Source: Mesoterricola sediminis
GTDB taxonomy: Bacteria > Acidobacteriota > Holophagae > Holophagales > Holophagaceae
Direction of reading: 5' to 3'
Length of the DNA stretch: 64,000 bases
Assembly (NCBI RefSeq): GCF_030295425.1
Contig: NZ_AP027081.1
Location: 3,455,001 to 3,519,000, forward strand
The position numbers were made by a program, and so were the translations under genes. Each line of letters opens with the position of its first letter. The first letter of the stretch is position 1. Of this stretch, positions 57,204 to 64,000 are shown piece by piece. The notes beneath the pieces are model-generated. The model searched no databases and was not told the DNA's origin. It worked only from the letters and a program-made list of their open reading frames with translations.

Positions 57204-58202
57204 CTACTTGAACGCCTTCTCCAGGTTGGGGATGACCTGCTTCTTGCGGCTCATGACGCCGGGGAGCCACAGGGCGCCGTCCTTGGCGGTGGCCCCGAGG
57301 GCGCGCTCCAGGAGGGCGGGGTCGTCCGAGGCGAAGACCAGGTCCGTGGCCTCCTTCATGATGTCGGTCTGCATGAGCAGGACGCTGTGGTAGCCGTCGG
57401 CCTTGAAGGCCGCCACGGCCTTCACCAGGTCCTTGCGGAGGGGCTTCAGGATGGCCAGGTCGACCACCTCGAGCTGGGCCACGGCCACCTTCCTGCCGCC
57501 CATGGTGAAGGTCTTGAGGTCGCGGCGGAGCAGGTCATTGGCGGGCACGCCGGCGACCTGGGACTTCACCTCGAAGAGCTTCAGGCCGAGGGCCCCCATG
57601 TCCTTCACGCCCGCGAGCCTGGCCAGCCGCGCCGCCGTCGCCCGGTCCTCGGGCGTGCACGTGGCCGACTTGAAGATCACGGTGTCGGAGAGGATGGCGC
57701 AGAGCATGCCGCCAGCGAGGGGCTTGGGGATGGGCACCTTGGCCGCCGCGTACATGCGGGCGATGAGGGTGCTGGTGGAGCCGACGGGGCCCATCACCAC
57801 CTCCAGGGGCTTGTCGGTGGCCAGGCCGCCCAACTTGTGGTGATCCACGATGCCCACCAATTCGGCCTTGGCCAGGTCCTCGGGGGCCTGCGGGCCGTCC
57901 GCGTGGTCCACCAGGATGACCTTGCGGCCGGCCACGTGGGTCTCCACGGCCGGGGCCGTGAGCTTGAAGGTGTCGAGGACGTACCGGGTCTCGGGGTTGA
58001 CCGGACCCTGGGCGACGGCGGTGGCCGGGACCCCGAGGGCGCCCTTGAGGTGCGCCACGGCGAGGGCCGCCACGATGCTGTCCGTGTCGGGGTTCTTGTG
58101 GCCCACCACGAGGATTTCGGCGGGCGCCTTGGCCGGTTCGGCGCCAAGGATCAGACCGGGCAGCAGGGCCGCGGCCAGGAGCAGGGAGAAGAGCGGTTTC
58201 AT
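57204..58202 (-). CDS. Exported family II (DHH) inorganic pyrophosphatase-like protein
   Basis: A 332-residue protein with a signal peptide (F-S-L-L-L-A-A-A-L-L-P-G-L-I-L-G-A, to about residue 20). The enzyme part has the family II motifs G-H-K-N-P-D-T-D-S, V-D-H-A-D and V-D-H-H-K-L-G-G, and in the C-terminal DHHA2 domain S-R-K-K-Q-V-I-P. Such Mn/Co-dependent enzymes hydrolyse PPi and are normally cytoplasmic, so the export signal is unusual. The start at 58,202 is supported by a GGAGT sequence (AGGACTCC on the other strand) and by the signal peptide. Confidence 0.88.
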   Translation of the reverse strand: MKPLFSLLLAAALLPGLILGAEPAKAPAEILVVGHKNPDTDSIVAALAVAHLKGALGVPATAVAQGPVNPETRYVLDTFKLTAPAVETHVAGRKVILVDHADGPQAPEDLAKAELVGIVDHHKLGGLATDKPLEVVMGPVGSTSTLIARMYAAAKVPIPKPLAGGMLCAILSDTVIFKSATCTPEDRATAARLARLAGVKDMGALGLKLFEVKSQVAGVPANDLLRRDLKTFTMGGRKVAVAQLEVVDLAILKPLRKDLVKAVAAFKADGYHSVLLMQTDIMKEATDLVFASDDPALLERALGATAKDGALWLPGVMSRKKQVIPNLEKAFK

Positions 58203-58501
58203 CAGGACTCCATGGAAAGGGATGGGGACCCTCAGCAACGGGCAGGCCAAACCCTAACCCCTGTCTTCTCAACGCCCGACCTCCCCGCCCCGGGGCGGAC
58301 CATGCGGATTCCCGCACGCCCCATGCGGGCGTCCGCATGGCTTACCGGCTTGGAAGGGGTCGCCGGACCGAAGGGCCCATCCCCTGGATGGCCCGTGCTC
58401 GGCGATCCTCCGCGCGACCTCCCAGGCCCGGGGTCTGTGCCCTCTGGCACAGGCATCCACCCGGCGCCGGGGTACACTGGCCTCCGTTTCCGGGAGTCCC
58501 C

Positions 58502-60562
58502 ATGAAGATCCTTGGCCTTGCCGCCATGCTCGCCGCCTCCGCCGCCCTGCCGGCCGTCGCGGCCCCCCCCGCGGAGGTCGCGCTGCAGTCCGATCCCCTC
58601 GTCGCGGAACTGGTCGCCAAGTACGGCCAGGCCCAGGCCGCCCGCGCCGAGCGCGGCCTCCGCCAGGTGAAGGCCCTCTGGCGCGCGGAGGACGGGAGCC
58701 GCGCGGACCTCGAGGCCTTCGTCCGCGCCCAGTTCGCCGGCGACGCCAAGGCCCAGGACGCCCTGTTCAAGCGCCTGGAATTCGCCCTGGAGAGCCTCGA
58801 GGGGCACATGCAGGAGATCGGCCGCGACTTCAAGTGGCACGCCGAGCTGGACCTGGGCCCCCTCCAGCCCGTGGACGAGATCCTCTCCGGCTACGACCCG
58901 GGCGCCCACGTCCGGGATGACGCCTTCCAGAACAAGCTGGCCTTCGTCGTCCTCCTCAACTTCCGCATGTCGACGCTGGACGAGCGCCTCAAGGAAGGGG
59001 CCGCCTGGACCGGCCGCCAGTGGGCGGAAGCCCGCCTCGTGGACCGCTTTGCCGAGCGCATTCCGGCCTCGGTCAACCTCGCCATCGCCCAGGCCTCCGG
59101 CGCCGCCGAGCGCTACATCGCCGGCTACAACCTCTGGATGCACCACCTGGTGGACGCCCAGGGCCACCGCGCCTTCCCCGCCGGCAAGCGCCTCCTCTCC
59201 CACTGGAACCTGCGGGACGAGATCAAGAGCCAGTACGCCCAGGGCGCCGCGGGCCTGGGCCGGCAGCGCACCATCCAGAAGGTCATGGAGCGCATCGTCA
59301 CCCAGACGATCCCCGCCGTCGTCATCGACAACCCCGCCGTGGACTGGGACCCCTTCACGAACCAGGTGGCCCCCGCCGCCGTGAAGGATTCGGACCGGCC
59401 CGCCGCCGCCCAGCCGGTGAGCGCGGCCCCCGAGCCCGACACCCGCTACAAGGTGTGGCTGGACGACTTCAAGGCCATACGGCAGGCGGATCCCTACTGC
59501 CCCGCCGCCCCCACCCACATCGCCCGCAGCTTCGAGCAGGGCCGCCAGCTGCCCGAGGCCCGGGTCGTCCAGATGCTCCGCGACGTCTGCGGCTCGCCCC
59601 TGGTGGCGCGCACGGCCAAGGTGATCCAGGCCCGCCTGGGGCGGAAGCTGGAGCCCTTCGACATCTGGTTCAACGGCTTCCGCCCCGGCTCCCACCTGGA
59701 CGAGGCCAAGCTGGACGAGCTGGTGCGCCGCCGCTTCCCCACCGCCGAGGCCTACAAGCAGGAGATGCCCAAGCTCCTCCTGGCCCTGGGCTTCAAGCCG
59801 GAGAAGGCCGCCTGGCTCGCCTCCAACATCGAGGTGGATCCCGCCCGGGGCTCCGGCCACGCCATGGGCACCGGCCGCCGCGGCGACCACCCCCGCCTGC
59901 GCACCCGGGTGGGCAAGGACGGCATGGACTACAAGGGCTTCAACATCGCCGTGCACGAGAACGGGCACAACGTGGAGCAGTCCTTCTCCATGCACGGGGC
60001 CCCCTCCCCCCTCATGGCCGGCGTGCCCAACACCTCCTTCACGGAGGCCATCGCCTTCACCTTCCAGGCCCGGGACCTGGAGCTGCTGGGCCAGCCGAAG
60101 CCCTCCGAGGAGGACCGCGCCCTGGCCGTGCTGAACGACTTCTGGGGCACCTACGAGATCGCGGGCGTGGCCCTCGTGGACATCGCCGCCTGGCACTGGA
60201 TGTACGAACACCCGGACGCCAAGCCCGCCGAATTCCGCGAGGCCGTCCTCAAGCTCAGCCGCGACGTGTGGAACCAGTACTACGCCCCCGTCTTCGGCCA
60301 GCGGGACTGCGTGCTGCTCGGCATCTACAGCCACATGGTGAACAGCTTCCTCTACCTGCCCGACTACCCAGTGGGCCACATGATCGCCTTCCAGATCCAG
60401 CGCCAGATCGAGAAGACCGGCGACCTGGGCGGCGAGGTTGAGCGCATGACCAGCCAGGGCGCGCTCACCCCCGACCTCTGGATGACCCGCGCCACCGGGT
60501 CGCCCGTGGGCCCCGAGGCCCTCCTGGAGGCGACCGCCGCGGCCCTGGGGAAGGTGCGGTAG
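58502..60562 (+). CDS. Exported zinc metallopeptidase, M3/gluzincin-like
   Basis: A 686-residue protein with a signal peptide (to about residue 20). The HExxH motif is H-E-N-G-H (H485, E486, H489), and the third ligand is likely E515 in F-T-E-A-I-A-F, 26 residues on, the M3-type gluzincin spacing. The sequence before it, helical and rich in Ala, Arg and Glu, and the sequence H-G-A-P-S-P-L-M-A-G-V-P-N-T-S-F between the motifs support an oligopeptidase-like fold. It does not look like a typical OpdA or PepF, so the family assignment is tentative. It stands alone, divergent to the pyrophosphatase gene. Confidence 0.82.
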   Translation: MKILGLAAMLAASAALPAVAAPPAEVALQSDPLVAELVAKYGQAQAARAERGLRQVKALWRAEDGSRADLEAFVRAQFAGDAKAQDALFKRLEFALESLEGHMQEIGRDFKWHAELDLGPLQPVDEILSGYDPGAHVRDDAFQNKLAFVVLLNFRMSTLDERLKEGAAWTGRQWAEARLVDRFAERIPASVNLAIAQASGAAERYIAGYNLWMHHLVDAQGHRAFPAGKRLLSHWNLRDEIKSQYAQGAAGLGRQRTIQKVMERIVTQTIPAVVIDNPAVDWDPFTNQVAPAAVKDSDRPAAAQPVSAAPEPDTRYKVWLDDFKAIRQADPYCPAAPTHIARSFEQGRQLPEARVVQMLRDVCGSPLVARTAKVIQARLGRKLEPFDIWFNGFRPGSHLDEAKLDELVRRRFPTAEAYKQEMPKLLLALGFKPEKAAWLASNIEVDPARGSGHAMGTGRRGDHPRLRTRVGKDGMDYKGFNIAVHENGHNVEQSFSMHGAPSPLMAGVPNTSFTEAIAFTFQARDLELLGQPKPSEEDRALAVLNDFWGTYEIAGVALVDIAAWHWMYEHPDAKPAEFREAVLKLSRDVWNQYYAPVFGQRDCVLLGIYSHMVNSFLYLPDYPVGHMIAFQIQRQIEKTGDLGGEVERMTSQGALTPDLWMTRATGSPVGPEALLEATAAALGKVR

Positions 60563-60565
60563 CGG

Positions 60566-60603
60566 CCCGGCCCGCGGCCTCCGCCCGGAGGCCGCGGGCC
60601 GGG
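60566..60603. terminator. Strong GC hairpin between convergent genes
   Basis: A perfect 17-bp stem (60,566-60,582 with 60,587-60,603) and a 4-base loop, lying between the metallopeptidase and phosphatase genes, which converge. No T-run follows on either strand. Confidence 0.75.
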
Positions 60604-60610
60604 ACCGGGC

Positions 60611-61324
60611 CTACCGCCACTCGGCTTCGCAGACCTCCTTGATCAGCTGCCGGTGCTCGGGCTGGTTGATCCAGGCCGTGGCGAAGGCCTTGCCCAGCAT
60701 CTCGCCGCCCAGCACGTCGCTGGGATAGTGGCTGCCCGCCAGCACCCGGTCCGCGCCCAGCTGGCAGCCCTTCTCGCAGAGGGCCTCCCGCAGGTCGGGG
60801 CGGAACTGGGAGAGGATCTGCGCGTAGACGCAGCCGAGGGCGGCGGTGGAGCTGGGGAAGCTGGGGGTGGTCAGCTTCTCCTCCACGGGCAGGATGGCGG
60901 GGTAGGTCACGTAGGGGCGGGGTCGGGCGTAGTAGTTGCGCAGGGCGGACACCAGGGGCAGGAGGTCCTCGCGGGCGTGCGCGAGGAGGGCCCGGGTGCG
61001 GGGGTGGTCCGCGGCCCTGTAGGGGCGGTGGGGCATGATGAGGCCGGGGTTCGGGTCGTGGGCCAGCTCCTCGGTGAAGCACTCCAGGGTCGGGGTGCTG
61101 TCGAACCGGACGCGGGCGATGTCGGCCTGGGTGCGGGTCCGCTGCAGCCACAGCATCACCGCCACCTCCTCGCGCATGGCCCCGTCCCGGAGGTGGCCGT
61201 AGCGCTGGACGGCGGTGTTGGCGGCGGTGACGTCCATCAGGGCCGCGTTGCAGCCCTGGGCGGAAAGGGGCGCCTGGGCCGCGCAGGCCAGGGCCAGGAG
61301 GGGAAGACTGAGGATCTTGATCAT
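60611..61324 (-). CDS. Exported PAP2-family (class A-like) acid phosphatase
   Basis: A 237-residue protein with a signal peptide (to about residue 22, A-P-L-S-A-Q). The PAP2 motifs are recognisable but altered: A-R-P-R-P-Y for the first, P-S-F-P-S-S-T-A in place of P-S-G-H-T/S, and D-R-V-L-A-G-S-H-Y-P-S-D-V-L-G-G in place of S-R-x5-H-x3-D. The His of the second motif is replaced by Ser, though the His and Asp of the third remain. The ATG at 61,324 gives the signal peptide; the frame is open to 61,360. Confidence 0.85.
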   Translation of the reverse strand: MIKILSLPLLALACAAQAPLSAQGCNAALMDVTAANTAVQRYGHLRDGAMREEVAVMLWLQRTRTQADIARVRFDSTPTLECFTEELAHDPNPGLIMPHRPYRAADHPRTRALLAHAREDLLPLVSALRNYYARPRPYVTYPAILPVEEKLTTPSFPSSTAALGCVYAQILSQFRPDLREALCEKGCQLGADRVLAGSHYPSDVLGGEMLGKAFATAWINQPEHRQLIKEVCEAEWR

Positions 61325-61459
61325 GGAGAGGCTCCCTCGAAGAGGGGGTGAGTCTGGCACCGCCGCCGGCGCTCCTCCAAGGCCAAATATTCCATTATTT
61401 ATACTTATAATCCAATCGTCCGCCCACCGCCCCCCGGTCCGGGGTCCCCCGCAGGTGGG

Positions 61460-62776
61460 TCAAGGACGGGGCCGGACCTGGAGGGCCGGAGGGCGTGCGG
61501 GACCATTCATCCCGTCCTCGGGCGAGGGGAAGACCAGTTCGTCGTAGTACTCGCACCGGTCCACCAGGTCCCCGGCCAGGGCCCCCAGGAGGGCCCAGGG
61601 CGTCCCGGGCAGGGCCGCCGGCAGGGCGAGGCCTCCCAGGCGCGCCAGGGCCGCCAGGGGCCTCCAGGGCCGCCCCGCGCGCAGGAACCGCGCCTTCCGG
61701 GCCAGATAGGCCCCCGCCTTCACGGCGCCGGCGGCCAGGGCCAGCTCCCGGGACCCGGCCAGGACCGCCGCCAGGAAGACCCCGTTGAGGAGGGCCCCCC
61801 CGCTGTGCAGGTCGTGGACGCGGATGCGCAGGGCGGCGTGGTAGACCCGGTCCACCGCGAAGAGCGCCGCGAAGCCCGCGGCGGCCGCGGCCCAGGCCGG
61901 CGCCAGGCCCAGGTTCCAGGCCCCGCAGAGGGCCAGGAAGAGCCCCGTGAGGGCGATCTCGCGGCTCACCCAGCTGGTGCGCAGGTTCAGGACGGCGCGC
62001 CAGGCCCGCTCCGGGCGGCCCAGGTGGGCGAGGCTGAGGCCCATGGCCCCCGCCAGGGCCGCCGGGAGGGCCCAGGGGACGCGGGAGGGGCCCCCGGCGG
62101 CCATCACCGCCGTGGCGGCGGAGAGGACCATCGTGAAGACCACCAGGGTCCATTCCCCGCGCAGGGTGACGCGCCGGGGCGGCGCCTGGACGAGGCCGGG
62201 GAGGGCCAGGTCCGCCGCGGCCCGGTCCGGGGGCGCCGCGAGGCGCGGCGCGGCCGGGTCGAACACGAAGCGGATCCCGGGCCCCAGGTCCCGCCCGTGG
62301 AAGCCCGGGGGCGCGGCGGCGCCGGGATCCCCCTCCCGGGGCTCGACCCCGAGCGCGCCCACGGGGCACCGGGCCGCGCAGGCCGGGACCTCGCCCCGGG
62401 CCTGGCGCTCCGGGCAGAAGGTGCACTTCTCCACCGTCCCCGTGGCCTCGGAGAAGCGGGGGGCGTCGTGGGGGCAGGTCCAGGTGCAGTACCGGCACCC
62501 GATGCACCGGTCCGCGTCCAGGGTCACGGCGCCGGTGGCGGGGTCCTTGGCGTAGGCGCCCGCGGGGCACCCTTCCAGGCACGCGGGCCGGTCGCAGTGG
62601 TGGCAGGCCAGGGAGGCGTGGAAGACCGGCAGGTCCGGGTGGCGGTGGGCGTTGTAGGTGAGGACCTTGCGCCAGGGCCGGGACATGCGGGCCCGGTTCT
62701 CCATCCAGCACCCGACGGCGCAGGCCTCGCACCCGGTGCAGCGGGAGGCGTCGAAGCGGAAGCGCAGGGCCGTCAT
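61460..62776 (-). CDS. Fused 4Fe-4S (DmsB-like) and membrane-anchor (DmsC-like) subunit
   Basis: A 438-residue protein. The first 190 residues are a DmsB-type electron-transfer subunit with four Cys clusters: C-T-G-C-E-A-C-A-V-G-C, C-H-H-C-D-R-P-A-C-L-E-G-C-P, C-I-G-C-R-Y-C-T-W-T-C-P and C-T-F-C-P-E-R...C-A-A-R-C-P. From about residue 195 the sequence becomes hydrophobic with about eight membrane segments, as in DmsC. The two are separate genes in E. coli. The ATG at 62,776 overlaps the end of the molybdenum subunit gene by four bases, so both make one complex that takes electrons from quinol. Confidence 0.92.
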   Translation of the reverse strand: MTALRFRFDASRCTGCEACAVGCWMENRARMSRPWRKVLTYNAHRHPDLPVFHASLACHHCDRPACLEGCPAGAYAKDPATGAVTLDADRCIGCRYCTWTCPHDAPRFSEATGTVEKCTFCPERQARGEVPACAARCPVGALGVEPREGDPGAAAPPGFHGRDLGPGIRFVFDPAAPRLAAPPDRAAADLALPGLVQAPPRRVTLRGEWTLVVFTMVLSAATAVMAAGGPSRVPWALPAALAGAMGLSLAHLGRPERAWRAVLNLRTSWVSREIALTGLFLALCGAWNLGLAPAWAAAAAGFAALFAVDRVYHAALRIRVHDLHSGGALLNGVFLAAVLAGSRELALAAGAVKAGAYLARKARFLRAGRPWRPLAALARLGGLALPAALPGTPWALLGALAGDLVDRCEYYDELVFPSPEDGMNGPARPPALQVRPRP

Positions 62777-64000
62777 CGCGCGCGCTCCACGTCGACGAAG
62801 GTCTCGTGGAAGGCCGCGCCGTGGCCCATGTCGGTCTCCAGGTCCTGGCTCAGGAGGTTCACGGATCCGCCGTGGGCGGCCCCGTAGCCGTTGAAGGCCA
62901 CGGCCACGCCCCTGGGCAGGCTGAGATCCAGCCTGAGGGGCAGCACCAGTCCGCCCCGGGCGTTGTGGACCCGGACCCGGTCCCCCTCCCGGAGGCCCCG
63001 GGCGGCGGCCTCCTCCGCGCCCAGGAGCAGGCGGGGACCCGGATCCAGGGCCCGGAGGACGGCCAGGTCGATGAACTGGCTGTGGATGCTGTTCTTGTGA
63101 TTGGGGGTCAGGAGGCGCAAAGGGAAGGATCCTGGCGCGTCGGCCCGGGTGTAGTCCGGCAGGGGATCCACCCCCCAGCGGGCCGCGGCCTCCGCGGAGG
63201 CCAGCTCGATCCGGCCGGAGGGCGTGGGGAAGACCCGGTCCGCGAAGGCCACCTCCTCCGCGCCGGGGGCCAGGACGGGCCCCTCCCGGAGGCGGTCCAG
63301 GGTGACGCCCGGGAGGGGCGCCAAGCGGGCTTCCAGCCAGGCCTCCTCCCCGCCGGGGGGCACCAGTCCCGTCCGGTCCAGGCCCATGCGGCCGGCCAGG
63401 TCCCAGTACACCTCGGTCTCCGGCCGCACCTGGCCCGGGGGATCCACGAGCCGGGGCCGCAGCTGCAGGTAGGGATGCCAGTAGGCGCCGATGACATCGG
63501 TCTGCTCGAAGAGGCTCTTGGAGGGGAGGACCAGATCCGCCTCCCGGGCGGTGTCCGTGAGCCGCTCGTCCACGACCACCCGGAAGTCCAGGGCCCGCCA
63601 GGCCTCCAGCACCCGCGGGGTGGCGGGGTTCTGGCAGAGGGGGTTGCCCCGCTCCACCCAGGCCGCCTTCACGGGCGGATCCTGGAGGGCGGCCAGGTCC
63701 CGGCCCAGGCGGGCCGTGGACACCCCCACCCGGACGACGCCGTCGGGGCGCTCCGGCGGGTAGAAATCCAGGGGATCCTTGAGCCCCCCGAAGACCTGGG
63801 TCTGGAGGTTGGCGAAGACCCAGCCCGCCCCGGGCCGGCCCACGTTCCCCGTGAGGGCCAGGAGGGCGAGGATGGCCCGCATGGTCTGGCCCGAATCCTG
63901 GTAGCGCTGCATCCCGAAGCCCGCGCACACGGTGACGGGGCCGGCGGTGGCCAGGTCCCGGGCCAGGGCCTCGATTTCAGCGGACGGCACGCCGGTGACG
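62773..64000 (-). CDS. Molybdopterin oxidoreductase, catalytic subunit (C-terminal part, off window)
   Basis: About 409 residues in the window; the N-terminal part lies beyond 64,000. The DMSO-reductase family is seen in L-L-A-L-T-G-N-V-G-R-P-G, the phrase A-D-L-V-L-P-S-K-S-L-F-E-Q-T-D and the C-terminal molydopterin-binding domain (G-R-I-E-L-A-S, L-L-T-P-N-H-K-N-S-I-H-S-Q-F, G-D-R-V-R-V-H-N-A-R-G). With the fused B/C subunit it should form a membrane-bound reductase for DMSO, thiosulfate, polysulfide or a like acceptor. The active-site ligand is outside the window, so the substrate cannot be told. Confidence 0.9.
   Translation of the reverse strand, partial: VTGVPSAEIEALARDLATAGPVTVCAGFGMQRYQDSGQTMRAILALLALTGNVGRPGAGWVFANLQTQVFGGLKDPLDFYPPERPDGVVRVGVSTARLGRDLAALQDPPVKAAWVERGNPLCQNPATPRVLEAWRALDFRVVVDERLTDTAREADLVLPSKSLFEQTDVIGAYWHPYLQLRPRLVDPPGQVRPETEVYWDLAGRMGLDRTGLVPPGGEEAWLEARLAPLPGVTLDRLREGPVLAPGAEEVAFADRVFPTPSGRIELASAEAAARWGVDPLPDYTRADAPGSFPLRLLTPNHKNSIHSQFIDLAVLRALDPGPRLLLGAEEAAARGLREGDRVRVHNARGGLVLPLRLDLSLPRGVAVAFNGYGAAHGGSVNLLSQDLETDMGHGAAFHETFVDVERAR

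Overview
This is a high-GC bacterial window, most likely from an acidobacterium of the Holophaga/Geothrix/Mesoterricola type. That placement is an inference from a large TonB receptor with an N-terminal carboxypeptidase-like domain and no SusD, outer-membrane proteins, an NtrY-type kinase and a DMSO-reductase-type operon; no rRNA is present to settle it. Very long open frames run antisense to real genes because of the base composition and were not annotated.

Left third (1-19,613): an integration hotspot in a tRNA-Ser(CGA) gene. The intact tRNA is at 19,524-19,613 on the minus strand. An exact 60-bp copy of its 3' part lies at 3,262-3,321 and a shorter 48-bp copy at 267-314. These split the region into a 3.0-kb cassette (RhuM-family gene plus a TPR-type gene, no integrase) and a 16.3-kb element. 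The larger element has a tyrosine integrase next to its left att site, a left-pointing accessory block (zinc-ribbon membrane protein, small coiled-coil protein, PD-(D/E)XK-like protein), a rightward, translationally coupled chain of small genes ending in a DnaB-type helicase, then a tail tape-measure-like protein, a terminase-small-subunit-like HTH protein and two paralogous small proteins. An IS256-family and an IS1380-family insertion, both with intact target duplications, interrupt it; without them it was about 13.0 kb. No capsid, portal or large terminase gene is visible, so a phage satellite or strongly reduced prophage is the best reading.

Middle (19,968-40,928): a beta-glucan (laminarin-like) utilisation locus. 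One minus-strand operon runs from a multi-module glycan-binding lipoprotein through an outer-membrane protein, a TonB-dependent receptor, a second outer-membrane protein, a GPH-type sugar symporter and an exported GH17 glucanase to a 1,139-residue cytoplasmic GH94-like (GH149/GH161-type) phosphorylase. Divergently, a XylR-like regulator is followed by a GH16 lipoprotein, a GH5/GH2-like TIM-barrel enzyme, a GH30 enzyme and a DUF2891 protein. Together they suggest surface capture and cutting of beta-1,3/1,6-glucan, TonB uptake, periplasmic trimming, symport of oligosaccharides and phosphorolysis to glucose-1-phosphate.

Right third (40,929-64,000): a 0.9-kb repeat region with two direct 115-bp copies and a roughly 255-bp-arm inverted repeat; tadA; a TPR-like exported protein; an FAD amine oxidase; a copper operon (CopZ-like, CsoR/RcnR-like, CopA, YHS protein) with a recognisable promoter/operator; an orphan NtrY-like kinase; a DNA methyltransferase; tsaB-rimI; rpmB; dprA; topA; bacteriohemerythrin; an exported family II pyrophosphatase; an exported M3-like metallopeptidase; a PAP2 phosphatase; and the end of a DMSO-reductase-type operon with a fused iron-sulfur/membrane-anchor subunit.
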